In this document: piece after piece, positions 21,910 to 32,861 of the stretch
Numbering within the stretch: the first letter of the stretch is position 1
Layout of the letters: the number at the start of each line of letters is the position of its first letter
From: Dactylis glomerata
Taxonomy: Eukaryota; Streptophyta; Magnoliopsida; Poales; Poaceae
DNA: 64,000 nucleotides
Assembly (NCBI GenBank): GCA_007115705.1
Contig: QXEO01000382.1
Span: 8,833,318-8,897,317 of the forward strand
Direction: 5' to 3'
Position numbers and translations under genes: made by a program
The notes under the pieces: generated by a model
Seen by the model: only the letters and a program-made list of their open reading frames with translations
Databases searched by the model: none
Told to the model about the DNA's origin: nothing

Positions 21910-22458
21910 TGACGAGGTTTATCCCCGGCAATGCCCATGTCGAAGGGCTTTCGATCTAGGAAGCGTATTGGGGACCTGGCGAACTCGACGGCGATCAGAC
22001 GAAAGCAGAGGGACACGAGGATTTACCCAGGTTCAGCCCCCTCGAAAGGTAAAAGGCCTACGTCCTGCTTGTCTGACTTTGTATTGATGGTGTGGTTGCA
22101 ATGAGGGTGTTACAATGGCGGCGTAGATTGGATCTAGCCGAAGGTAGAGAGCTCTAAATTGTCGAGCGCTCCGGCGTGAGGTGGGTGGAAAAGTGTCTAG
22201 GGTTTCGAGACCTCCCTCCTAGCCTTTTATATGTCAAGGCTAGGTCTCAGGAGTGTCTCTCAAGCCAAGTACATATCGGATCAACCGAGGACTAGTCTAA
22301 CTTGGACTCCTCGAAATCTTGCTTGTGCGCCAAGTATTGCTCCTGGGCCGCGCCAGGCCACCGCCTTGCTAGGCCTCGAAAGCTTTTCGTAAGGCACCCT
22401 TTCCAGACCGAAGACCAGGTAGGCGAATATCGGGGGCCCGTTTGTCATTCCTTCGTCA
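21910..22458 (-). mobile_element. 5' LTR of the Tat element
   Basis: It is the partner of 8523-9071. A minus-strand TATA box (ATATAAAAGG) at 22223-22232 predicts transcription from about 22195, upstream of the ATG at 22016. Confidence 0.93.
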
Positions 22459-23382
22459 ACGGTTGAAGTTGTTGTCGGGCGGACGGTTGGGATAGTTGGG
22501 GCGTGGAGCAGGTGCAGATGGCCTCATAGGTCTTGGGGCGAAACCCATAGGTGCATTTCCCCTTGGCTTCTGCGAGTTGCTCGAGTTGCCTTGATACATC
22601 ATACGGCGCTTGCGGTTCTCGGTAGCTTGCTTGAGTTTGCCTTCCATCTGAATGGCAGAGTCAACCAGTGACTCCAAGTCGGCAAAGTGAATACTGACCA
22701 AGACACATTGCATCTCATCATGAAGTCCATCCAGAAACCTTTCTTGCTTGTTCTCAGTGGTGTTGGTGTCATCGGGGGCATACCTAGACAAGGTCAGGAA
22801 CTTGTCACGGTAATCCACCACAGATAGGGAACCTTGCTTTAGATTTCTGAACTCATCTCTCATCCTTTTAACCAATCCCAAAGGAACATGGGCCTTGCTA
22901 AATTTGCTCTTGAACTCCTCCCAAGGCATCACATACCCTGGGGCTTGCATTGCTCGGGTGCTATCCCACCAAGCTCTTACGGCTCCCGCAAGGTAGTGGG
23001 TGGTGTACAAAACCTTCTCATTTTCACCAACTTCGGCGACTGCCAAATTGTTTTCCATAGTGCGAAGCCAGTCATCGGCATCTAACGGTTCTTCAGACTT
23101 AGTGAACATAGGTGGATTGGTGTTTTGGAAATTCCTTAACTTGGATCGGTGATCACCATTGCCATTGTTTTCTCCTTCACCATGGCCATTGCCATTGCCA
23201 TTGCCATTGCCATTGTTGTGGTTCATTGCCATCTGGGTTATCTGCTGAAGAGTGGCCAAGTTAGCTTGGCGCTCGGCTCGGGCTGCTTCCCGGTCTTCCA
23301 TGATCAACCTTAGCAGTTCGGCCATTTCTGGGTTCGGGGGTGGGGGTGCTCGCGGCATCTGAAGATAAGGTGTGTAAGACAA
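22459..23382 (-). CDS. gag: Chromovirus gag, N-terminal 308 codons
   Basis: ATG at 23382 opens 308 codons that end exactly at the Tat insertion point and resume in phase at 8517. The capsid core is recognisable (DADDWLRTMENNLAVAEV, then AVRAWWDSTRA and FKSKFSKAHVP), as in Del/Tekay gag. A run of Asn-Gly codons built on a GCCATT repeat lies near 23160-23215. The segment itself has no stop; the zinc knuckle lies in the other half and has lost its first Cys. Gag forms the cytoplasmic particle that carries the element RNA. Confidence 0.88.
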
Positions 23383-23633
23383 GAGGGAAAAGCTAATTTG
23401 CTAAGATTTAAAGGTAACATGGATGATGCAATTTTGTCTTACTAAGGCCTTAAGAGCCAAATTCATATTTCATTTAACACTCAACAAACATCTCATACAT
23501 ACGAGTTCCCACATTACAAATGGTTTACATCAAACCATTGTGACTCGTCTACTAGAGAGGGGGATACAACTCACACCTACACGAAGTGAAAATAAAGTGG
23601 AACTCATAATTAGATAACATGGAAGTCTCCAAT

Positions 23634-24416
23634 CTAAACATCAGGCTCCTTGGGGTCTTCCTCCTCATCACTCACAATGAATCCATTATGCCCACCATCT
23701 TCCGGATCATCAAGGTCCTCCATGAAGTCATCCTCATCACTAATGAGGGCATTATCCTCCTTGCGGAGATCAATGCCTTCCTCCTCACCAAGGTGATCCT
23801 CAAGACTCTCAATGTACTCAGTCAGCTCAGCCACATTGGCCTTCAACTCCTCAATGTCCTGATCCTTCTCATCGCGCTGGCGACGAAGGCTCTTGCGCTC
23901 CTTCGCAAGTATCCTGATAGTGCTCCTCGCCTCCACCAGTGCGAAGTGCTCAAGGTTGGCCTTGGTACGGGCACGATCGGCCTCCTGCTGAGTGGAGTAC
24001 AGCAAGAAGTCCATGTGATCGATGTAGGTACTCGGCTCATTCTGCCCAGGCATGTTTGCGGGACGTCCATCCGCATCACGCCGAGCAAAGTTCCTAAAGT
24101 GCTCTCCCTGAACCTCCTCCACATGCAGTCCGCACAAGCGGGCGTGCATCTCCTGCATCGCTCGGACCAAACCATCGGCCCAAGTGTTCTCCACAAGCTC
24201 AAACTTGATCCTTGGAGAACCCAAATTCCCCTTCTTGCCACGGCAACTGGCCCTGATAAGCCACCGTAGCTCTCCATCCGGGTGCTCATTGAGTACGGCT
24301 CCCTTGAACTCCGGATACAAACGATCCAGGAACAAGGTCAGGGTGGTGAGGTCGCGCTCGAAACAAAGGCTGCCACCATGGCCCAACTGGTAGTGCTCAA
24401 CGAATACCGGGGCCAT
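23634..24416 (-). CDS. Additional 260-aa ORF between primer site and gag
   Basis: ATG at 24416 and stop at 23634-23636, without interruption. It lies between the primer site and gag, 251 bp before the gag ATG, in the transcribed leader. The first 150 residues look globular (GRPANMPGQNEPSTYIDHMD near the middle). They are followed by a charged heptad-like coiled coil (residues about 165-220) and a very acidic tail ending EEEDPKEPDV. No gag, protease, RT or envelope motif is recognised. Being fully open in an element that carries pol stops suggests past selection or youth. It may be an accessory protein of this lineage; the function is unknown. Confidence 0.75.
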   Translation of the reverse strand: MAPVFVEHYQLGHGGSLCFERDLTTLTLFLDRLYPEFKGAVLNEHPDGELRWLIRASCRGKKGNLGSPRIKFELVENTWADGLVRAMQEMHARLCGLHVEEVQGEHFRNFARRDADGRPANMPGQNEPSTYIDHMDFLLYSTQQEADRARTKANLEHFALVEARSTIRILAKERKSLRRQRDEKDQDIEELKANVAELTEYIESLEDHLGEEEGIDLRKEDNALISDEDDFMEDLDDPEDGGHNGFIVSDEEEDPKEPDV

Positions 24417-24610
24417 CTACAAAATTTTAGATTAGCTTAAGTTAGTGATCAACTCACGTGTGCAAAATTTTAAGTAGGCAAAAACTGAAGTATGTATAAA
24501 ACTTTGCAAATAGAGAGGAAAGACTAAGCAATTTTGCAACCATCACTTATATCTTTGCTTTTATCAAGTTTTCGTTTACGCCCATTCTAACTAAGGTCTC
24601 CTAAGGTCAG

Positions 24611-24627
24611 CCTAGGCTCTGATACCA
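24611..24627 (-). other. Primer binding site, initiator tRNA-Met type
   Basis: The minus strand reads TGGTATCAGAGCCTAGG, three bases after the 5' LTR end at 24631. This is the standard initiator-Met primer site of chromoviruses. Confidence 0.92.
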
Positions 24628-24630
24628 ACT

Positions 24631-27600
24631 TGTGACGACCTCAAATTTGATACAAATTCGAAGTGCCCGTTATGTAATCCATCACAATCCCAGGATCTTT
24701 GTTGTGATTTACATAACGTAGTTGATACCACAGTTCCATAGACATTACAATACGGGGGTTCAAATACAATGGTCATACAGACCAAGTCATATTACAACAC
24801 AATATAGCAGCGGAAATAACGTCTTCGGGTCCATGCCTTCACCCTACAGGCAATGGCGACTCATGGAGACGAGCTTAGTTCTGGTACTCTTCTTCATACC
24901 CTTCCTCCTGGTATTCTTCCCCATAGTCTGGCCAAGTTGATAGCCAGGGACACAGCCATGAGTACATTGGATGCACTCGCAAACCATCGTATAATTGAAA
25001 TGATGAAGTAGGTATGCAAGTTTGGTATAGTGGACTAAGCACTAAGTTTATTTGCCAAAGCTAGTTTTATTTCCCAAGAATGTTCATTGGTAGAAAAGAG
25101 GTTTAGTTCTCTAAGTTCAATCTAAAGAGGAAGTTCAAGTGTGTCAACATCAAGGTCAAGTCAAGTCATTCACCAAGTTCACCATAAGTTGTTGTTAGTT
25201 TTTGACAAAAGCCAAGTACAGCTTGCCAACTGTCCATGACCGCGGACGCGGCTATTCAAATAGTTTGAAAACCTCTGCAGAGGGGTACACTTTACCCACA
25301 AGATTCGATACATCTGCCGGGAGAAATCCACGGATCGTCATACACAAGTATGCGGGGTTCAGATAACCAAACAAACTCTTTCACTTGCTCACCCTAGTAT
25401 AGGATCCTTCCCTAGAGCCCGGGGTACGGAATCCCCGCTCCGGCGCCTCTAGTTCTGGCCATCCCGGAGTGCCGGGTTAGTGGAATCCACTTGGTTCAGA
25501 AGTAACCGCTCACGGTGTCCTTCCATAAAGATTTGTTACAAGGCCTCCCATACTAAGATAAACAAGCTACGGACTAAGCCCCTTCCCATATAGGGGTAAT
25601 GTGGTTGTACGGTATGGTTGGCTCCCATGGTACATCACTCGTTGTCATTGAGAAATACATTTCATAGTTCTTAGTCAAGATTGATTTCTTTCATAAAGCC
25701 ATTGTGTAGGAGCAATCTCCAATTCAAGTTTCAAGTTCAAGTCACCACTTTTCAAATAGAGTTCCCCTTATAGATGGCCTCAATATTATTAGCGACTAAG
25801 CAACTACATTGAGTGATGATACTACTAAATATGATTGGATAAACTCAGCTTGATGCTCTTGCTAAGCAAGATATCACTATACTTCTATCATGCTACTCTA
25901 GCAATTCAATCATGCAATTTACCTAAACAAGTAGAATGCAATATTAAAACTAGGTAGTGGGAGTATGAATCAAAAGATGGCTTGCCTTGGTTGGCAAAGT
26001 GTCCGAGGTATTCTTCTTCTTGATAATAATCCCCTCCAATATCCTCCTCGGCAATACTAGCGTCTAATAACGAATAAACACAAAGCACACAATCACTACA
26101 CAATGCTAACAACACACCAAACACACATCTTTGTTTGCTAACCATAGCATTCATGTTGCATTTTAGGGTGTTGGATTGTAAGTTTTGCTTCTAAGTTTCC
26201 ATCAAGTGTGCAAGCTAGAGTTTCTAATAAGGGTCCAATGTTGTTCACTTTCTAAGCATTGGTATGGGTTTAGGGGTGCTAATACTAGTTCAAGTGGGAG
26301 GGATCAACTAAGTGAATTGGTAAGAGGGCAAATTAATTCTAAGTGTGCAATAGGAATCTATCATTTTATGTTACTAACTAGAGTTGGGGTAGGATCTACT
26401 TGATAACACTAACAAGGTTTGAGTTGATTAAAGTTGACTAACAGTAAGGGGGGTCATTGGTGAGTTCACAATTTAAATTTTATGATTTTAGGAGGCTTAA
26501 ACAATTTTCTAGAAATATTCTATGGTTAATAAAGCTATGGTCACACTATTCATATCTCATTTTATTCCTAAATCAAATTGAATTCTAATCAGTCCTACAG
26601 TGTAGAGTATTTTACAAGCTTTCCAACGCATATTCATTTGCTAAAAATGGATTTGTAAATCTCTTGGAATTTCAGTTTGAAAATCATATCTGAAACATAT
26701 TTGAATTAATTCGAAAACGAGCGGGAAATAAAGAAAACGAAACGGACCGGATTCGAAACCAACTGGGCTGATTTCGAACGAAACCCGAACGGGCCGGCCC
26801 ATACCGCTTCGCTCCGGGCGGGAAAGAATAAAAACTAAACCTGACAGGTGGAGCCCACCGGTCAGGTCACTTAACTCTCCCGAAACGGTATGCTACCGCT
26901 GGATCGAGATCGAACGGCTCTGGTGCATCGTGTTCGTCGGAGACGGAGGTGCTCACCGGCGTTGCAGGGACGACTGTTCGACGGCGAGGGCGTGACGGAG
27001 AGGATGCAGAACTCGACGGCGACATGCGGGATCGGCTGCGGCGATGCTCCTCCGCCGATTCCCAGCGGCGGCTTGCTCCCAGGTGGTCGAACGCGGCGGC
27101 GCTCTCCACGTCCAGTACCTCGCCGGCGGGGCTGGCGTCGTCGAGCTAGAGCAAGCGGGGCGATACGAGGGTGTCTGGGAGGTAGCTGGGGACGGGGCGA
27201 GTCTCACCGTTTGATCGGCGGGGGTATTTATAGGGCGGAGCGACGAGGGTGCGGGCGTCCAGAAGCTCGCCGGCTCGGGGGCCCTGGCAACGTTCGAAGG
27301 TCGAACCGGGCACGGCGGCCTCGGGGGCGTGCTGGGAGGGTGCTGGCTCGGCTGCGGGAGGCTGTGGGTCGGCTCTGGCGCATCCAGGGCGGTCGGCATC
27401 GTGCAGGAAGAAGAAGGTCTGGGAGGGGCCCCTGGGCGCAGTTCTCTCCTTCCCTCCGCTTCTCATGGCTTGGGTCGGGGCAGGGGGCGCTGGGGTCGAC
27501 CGAGGCACCATCCAGGAGCATGGCGATAGGGATTGAGCGAGCAAGAACAGTGATCTTCACAGTGAATCAAGATTTGCTCGATTTCATCTGCCAGGTGCTC

Positions 27601-28190
27601 GACGAAATGTTCGCAAGAAGTTTAAATTCGAATTTTTGAAATTTTCCACTTTGGGTGATCAACATATTGGCCAAGGTATCCAGTGGTATTTTTGTTCTGA
27701 AGAAAGGATGAGTTTTGCAGAAATCTTATTTCAAATTTTGTTATAGTCTCTGTTTCAGATTCAAAGTTTGATTGATGTTTGAGTGATGTTCTGATTTGAA
27801 TTTTGAGTAGCAACTTCTTGGTTGAGTTTATATGTGACTTGGTGAAGCTCAACTAGCTGGCCAAACACTGAGGTGAGTTGTAGATTTCTTAATCCAAGGG
27901 CTCAAAGTAGGGTAGTCAAACAGATTTCCTAGATCATCTTATCCTTCCCTTTTTCTTTAACATTTTTATTTCTGGTTTCTTTGGTTCCTATAATTCTTCT
28001 CAATTGCTTCTGTTGGTTCACTTAGAATTAACTAACCAATGCACAATCAAAAATAACACACATGAAATCATAGAATACATATAATAGAAAATACATGTAT
28101 GCATGAAATAATGGGTAAAAAGTTTTATCTGGGTCCAAAATTTGGTACTTTATTTAATAAGAAGTGGATTACAATTTCTGAGTTGTTACA
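24631..28190 (-). mobile_element. 5' LTR of the level-2 chromovirus (3560 bp)
   Basis: It is the partner of 1289-4850. A minus-strand TATA box at 27225-27232 leaves about 0.96 kb of U3 and about 2.56 kb of R plus U5, an unusually long transcribed LTR part. It also carries the 80-codon leader ORF at 26867-27109. Confidence 0.93.
27225..27232 (-). promoter_or_regulatory. TATA box in the 5' LTR of the chromovirus
   Basis: The minus strand reads TATAAATA, followed by GC-rich sequence. This is the copy that would drive the element transcript. Confidence 0.65.
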
Positions 28191-28195
28191 GGAGC

Positions 28196-28627
28196 TATGG
28201 AACTCTTTCTCGAAAATCACCGATCGTTTTAGGGTTTTCGAGACAGAGGCTTTAAATAGGCGGAGGGGCGGCGTTAGAGGGCCACCAGGGTGGCCTCACC
28301 ATAGGTGGGCGCGGCAAGGGGCTGGGTCGTGCCCCCTGGTGGTGAGCCTGCCCTCTGGCCCCCCTCCGGCTCTCTTTCGGTCCTCATCCTTCGTCTGGGA
28401 AAAATAGGAGTTTTGGTCTTCGGTTTGTCCAATTTCGAGAATATTTCCTGTGTAGCTTTTCTAAAACACAAAACAGCAGAAAACAGGGACTAGCACTGTG
28501 GCATCTCGTTAGTAGGTTAGTTCCGGAAATCACATAAAAACGCCATGAAGTGTAAACAAAACATGAAGCAAATGGTGCAAAATAAGCATGGAGCATCAAA
28601 AATTAAAGATACGTTTGAGACGTATCA
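28196..28627 (-). mobile_element. 5' LTR of the level-1 Athila-like element, U3-side part
   Basis: The minus strand starts TGATACGTCTCAAACGTATC at 28627, the classic start of a large group of Triticeae gypsy LTRs. The segment joins 294-1288 across the chromovirus insertion. A TATTTAAA box lies at 28251-28258 on the minus strand. The base run after 28627 (GTACA) is the predicted target duplication; its partner is outside the window. Confidence 0.85.
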
Positions 28628-29068
28628 GTACAACACCTGCATCGCCTTGAGGAGCAGCTACATTATTCACATCCTCGATGTTCGGGGCTAGTATTATATG
28701 TGGGCCTTTATCTGTGCCTGCGTACAAAAAGATAGGCCACAATACAACAATGTAGTAAGTAGATAGAACTAACTGTAAATTTAGATTAGAAGAGGGCATA
28801 ACTCACCCCAATTATGTGGTTCCCAAACGAGAACATCTCATCGTGGTTCTGTAACTGTGTACACACGAAACACTTGTGTCCGATCACCGAATCGACGAAA
28901 TGCATAGGCGTCGACATACCTGCGAGGTGCTAGGTGATAATTTTTGAAGATAACCCAGTCGTTTTGATTGGGCCTGTCTACATAGGCGATCAGTTTGTCA
29001 AATATCACGATTTCTCACCAGTGCTCACTGTCTTGTTGCATGTACAGGGGTTTGGTAATCTGTATCTT
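28628..29068 (-). pseudogene. Two-exon gene fragment of unknown family, trapped between LTRs
   Basis: A minus-strand open segment (about 29060-28807) reads KPLYMQQDSEHW, then EIVIFDKLIAYVDRPNQND and NWG at a GTGAGT donor. An 89-bp intron (28718-28806, ending TACGCAG) joins it in phase to GTDKGPHIILAPNIEDVNN..., which runs to 28628, where the level-1 LTR cuts in. Two TGA codons occur where the surrounding frame suggests Trp (after EHW and after TVTEPR). The right edge is cut by the inverted LTR at 29069. I do not recognise the protein. It could be a fragment of a host gene or of a DNA-transposon ORF. Confidence 0.5.
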
Positions 29069-30480
29069 TGATGGCTTGTAAGTAACAGCCCATTGGGAAC
29101 CCCAAGAGGAAGGTATGATGAGCACAACAGCAAGTCTCCCCTCAGTTGTGAAACCAAGGTTTATCGAACCAGTAGGAGAAAGCCAAACTTCAGAAGGTGA
29201 TGCTTGCTAGCTTCGCGACACTCCGGACAATGGCGCCAGAAAATGCTTGTGCGTAATTGACATAGGAGCTTCTTCACCTAGCAACAACGTGGAACCTGCA
29301 TACAACACAACCAAGAACTTTGCTCCCAAATTACGATGAGGTTGTCAATCTCACCGGTTTGCTATAAACAAAGGATTGAGCGTATCGAGTGGTAAAAGGT
29401 CATAGTATGCGAGTAAAAGTAAACAATGCGAGTAAAAGTAAAATGGTATAGCAATGTAAAGGAAATTGGACCGGGGTCCACAGTTCACTAGTGGTGTCTC
29501 TCCATAAGATAAATAACAACATGCTGGGTAAACAAATTATAGTTGGGCAATTGATAGAATAAAGATAACGTACATATGTCATGAGGATCACTATGAGATT
29601 CACTCTGGGCATTATGACAAAATACATAGACCGTAATCCAAATGCATCTATGACTAATAATCCACCCTCCGAATGTCGTCCGAGCAAACATTGGGTATTA
29701 AGTTGCGAACAACGGATAACTGCATTAAGCAAAGTGTGTAAAGTAAACAAAGAAAATGTCCTTGGACACAAGAATGTTGTTTTCTCCCTAGTGGCAACAG
29801 CACATCTACAACCCTAGAGGTTTCTGTCACTCCCCCAGATTACTAGAGGCATGAACCCAACTATCGAGCATAAATGCTCCCTCTTGGAGTCACTAGCATC
29901 TACTCGGCCAAGATATCTACTAGCAACGGAGAGCATGCAAGATCATAAACAACATAGAGATAACATAAGATAAAATTCAGAACATCAACTTAACATAACA
30001 CCAATATTCATCGGATCCCAACAAACACAACATGTAGAATTACACAAAGATGATCTTGATCATGTAGGGCAGCTCACAAGATCTAAACATGAAGCACATG
30101 GTGGAGAAGACAACTATCTAGCTACTGCTATGGACCCATAGTCCAAGGTAGATTACTCACACATCACTCTAGAGGCGACCATGGTGGTGGAGAAGGCCTC
30201 CGGCAGAGATTCCCCTCTCCGGCAGGGTGCCGGGAAGAGCTCATGGATCCTCTCGATCTCGCTTCGATGACGGCGGCGGCTTGCAGTATGTTTCGAGGAA
30301 AAGTGATCCGTCCTTTAGGTTTTTCCCGTCGAGGGGAATTTATAGGCAAAAGTGCAATGTCAGGAGGTGGGCCAGCTGGCCTTACCATGTGGTGGCGCAG
30401 CCAGCTGTTCTGTTTTGACAAATTTCTTCCACTATTTGTGTTTGCCTCTCGATCGCTTTCTTTTTGAGTTCTTTTGATCA
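29069..30480 (-). mobile_element. Inverted, 5'-truncated gypsy LTR
   Basis: On the minus strand it ends ...CAAGCCATCA at 29069. It is related to the LTRs at 32879-34497 and 35258-36912: a shared TATA region near 30330-30350, the phrase 'accttggactatgggtcc' and the end 'cttcctcttggggttccc'. It lacks about 230 bp of the U3 start found in those copies, and no target duplication is visible. A variant primer-site-like TGGCGCCATTGTCCGG lies near 29223-29238. Confidence 0.7.
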
Positions 30481-32861
30481 CAGAACTTTTGGGGAAGTTG
30501 CTACAGTAGTATATGCTTTATATGTGGTGGTTTTGAGTTGAAATCTGAACCAAAAAGGGTTGATTCATTATTATGCTTACACTAATGTTGCTAATAGAAT
30601 TGTGTTGAGTTTTGTATGAAGGAAGTTTTCAAGTGTAGGGATTGGAGAATGATGAGATGAGTTGAAGAATGGACAAAAGCTCAAGCTTGAGGATGCCCAT
30701 GCACCCCAAGAAATATCCAAGAGGTACAAGCATCAAAGCTTGGGGATGCCCCCGAGGCACCCCTTCTTCATCGGTAGAAATCAGGTCACCTTTCAAAACA
30801 CTATATTTTTATTGCTTCATGCACTATGCGTTTTTCTTGGAGCATCTTTACTTTAGTTTTCAGTTTTATTTAGTTTTGTTTTCTGCAATAAATGGTTGGA
30901 CCCCAACAAATTTCTTTTGGAGGAGATTTACTCGTTTTTCATTTGCCAAGAACACTCCATTTTTCACTCTTATCGTTCAACGAGTGTTCTCTTTTTCTAG
31001 AACTGTGTTTAGCTTTCGTTTTTCACCTTGATTTTTGTTCAAATATTGTTTTATCTTTGCATCAAGGTGTATTTTTACCTCTGGTATATGTTGGTATTCA
31101 TCAAAATAGTTGTCTCAAAAAGGTTTGAATGGTGTTGGAAAAGAGAAAAAGTTTCATGCAAAAAAGTGGTACAAAAAGGAGTTTGTTTAGACTGCGGCTT
31201 AGACTTTTTCATGCCATTCTTGATGTCGTTTTGATAGTATGCTTAGTGGTTTTTGCTGTAGCATGACTTGTCTCAAATGACTGAGATTGCTTAATGAGCC
31301 TTTGAAAAAATCATGCGTTGTTTTTATTATTTGGAAGCATTAATTTGGTTTTCTCCGTTGATGCTTTATTTGGGTTGACTTGGCGCATGCTTACAACATG
31401 TTTGACTCATACAAAGTCACCATAAGCCTCTATGATCATTTAGTTTTTGACTTTTGATGCCATCTTATGCTTCTCTTAATGATGTTTTGTCGCTATGCAT
31501 GATTATGGCCGTTATTGCTCTCTTAGTTCGTCGCTCCCAGTCTTTTGCTAGCCCTCATTTTGTACTGAATATGAGCTCTACTCGTGCATCCAACTCCCAA
31601 AAACCAAGTTATTCAATTGTGTCCACCATACATACCTATTAGCAATTTGCTATTCCAAAGTACATTTGACTTTCTTTTATCTATCCTTCAAATTAAACTG
31701 TTTTTGGTGTTATGCAAAAATTGGTCAGTAAAGCTCTCACGAACCTGATGGCATACTTTACTTTTCTCGCTTTTGAAATTTTGACATTGTGGCTTCTTAT
31801 TTGAGTTGATATCGTGATCTTTTGTTTATGGATACTCGCGATGTGAAATAAGTTGGGAATCTTGCGGGATCATGGAGTTTGTATACGTGTTAGAGAAACT
31901 CCTGGGCCGCTAATCTAAGCCATGCATAATTCATGGTGGAAATTTACAGCATGCCCATAGTGGACATTCGACGATGCATCTCAAAATAAAAAGCTATACC
32001 AATGGTAAATAAAAGAGATGCCGAGGTGTTCATTGTCTGTTTGTCTTGTCATTTTGATATGGGCTTGTTCCATGTCATCGGGCATGGAGGTACCCCGTTG
32101 GCGGTTCTCGATGATACGCATATACTTACAATGACAAGAGCTTGCTTGGGACTCTAAGTCGAGTAGCATGAGGTTTGGGTATTCATACTTCACGGGACAC
32201 GAGATTTTCAACTTATGATTTGTCAAGCATATGCTTCATAATTGTACTCGCATTAACTTTCACCATTCAAGATGCCTATGATGGGGGCAATGAGAGCTCA
32301 AAGCTAGTAAGTACCATAATTTTTGAAGTTTTATAAAACTTGCAATCACTGCTTCCCTCTGCGAAGGGCCTTTCTTTTACTTTTATGTTGAGTCTCCACC
32401 TTCTACCTTTATGCACCATCTAAGAGAACATAGTTGCCATTCTGAGTTTAATGTGCATAGTCCTAAAGTTTATCATTGATTGATTCATGATTATGGTTTC
32501 ACTTATTCTTAAATTATTTGTATCTAGTCGCCCTTTTAAACTTGAAGGTGTCCTATGCATTTATGTTTTGCTATTCCATGAGGGACAAGCTGAAAACCAT
32601 TTGCTATGTTTTTCCATATGATTTGAACACACGTTTGACTTTCATTGTTTCATTTTTCAAGATCTTTCGTTTGTGTTCTTTTTCATGTTATAACATGGTT
32701 GCTAAGTTTCTTCTATCAAGATTATGTCTTTCATGCCCATGTTTTAAGTTCTTTTGATCCCAGCAATCAATGCTTACTTAGATGATCAAGATTGTGATGG
32801 TGCATGTCACCTCAAAAATTATTCTTTTGTTATCACTTACCTACTCGAGGACGAGCAGGAG
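30481..32861 (+). mobile_element. 3' internal non-coding region of an Athila-like element
   Basis: AT-rich, with no convincing protein. It contains phrases typical of the long 3' untranslated region of Triticeae Athila-like elements, such as CATCAAAGCTTGGGGATGCC near 30730-30755. It leads into a polypurine tract and 3' LTR at 32862. Its left junction with the inverted LTR at 30480 is abrupt. ORFs of 60-120 codons here are Phe/Leu-rich and look fortuitous. Confidence 0.65.

Larger units (their letters stand above)
19887..22016 (-). pseudogene. gag: Tat gag N-terminal part, frame open from inside the LTR
   Basis: A 709-codon frame runs from an ATG at 22016, inside the 5' LTR, through the primer site and into gag without a stop. 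It is Ala/Pro/Asp-rich, with an 18-residue repeat and Arg/Ser-rich stretches. It ends in the gag core (RIWLDDFITAVKISGGSRDNAL) at TAG 19887-19889. The true start may instead be a later Met, for example near 20820 (MASHGNRNGDRDN). The clearly gag-like part is the last 100 codons. Confidence 0.75.
8523..22458 (-). mobile_element. Level-3 Tat-lineage Ty3/gypsy element with antisense genes
   Basis: A 13.9-kb element with 549-bp LTRs (8523-9071 and 21910-22458), inserted between two gag codons of the chromovirus. Minus-strand order: 5' LTR, primer site, gag, DGGS-type protease, RT, degenerate RNase H, a second RNase H domain, integrase, then a long 3' region. That 3' region carries plus-strand spliced ORFs and tandem arrays before the polypurine tract and 3' LTR. 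The second RNase H domain and the antisense ORFs are hallmarks of the Tat lineage. The gag-pol frame carries two TAG codons and one frameshift, so this copy is non-autonomous. The LTRs differ at six sites by eye. Confidence 0.92.
1289..28190 (-). mobile_element. Level-2 Tekay-type chromovirus (Ty3/gypsy), interrupted by a nested element
   Basis: A full-length element with two near-identical LTRs (1289-4850 and 24631-28190), a perfect GGAGC duplication, an initiator-Met primer site beside the right LTR and a purine tract beside the left LTR. Without the nested Tat insertion and its duplicated target it is about 13.0 kb. Order on the minus strand: 5' LTR, primer site, extra 260-aa ORF, gag, protease, RT, RNase H, integrase, chromodomain, 3' LTR. 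The chromodomain at the end of pol defines a chromovirus; the Tekay assignment rests on the gag and pol character. By eye the LTRs differ at about 20 substitutions plus two small indels. The element is coding-dead because of two stop codons, a changed zinc-knuckle Cys and the insertion. Confidence 0.9.
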
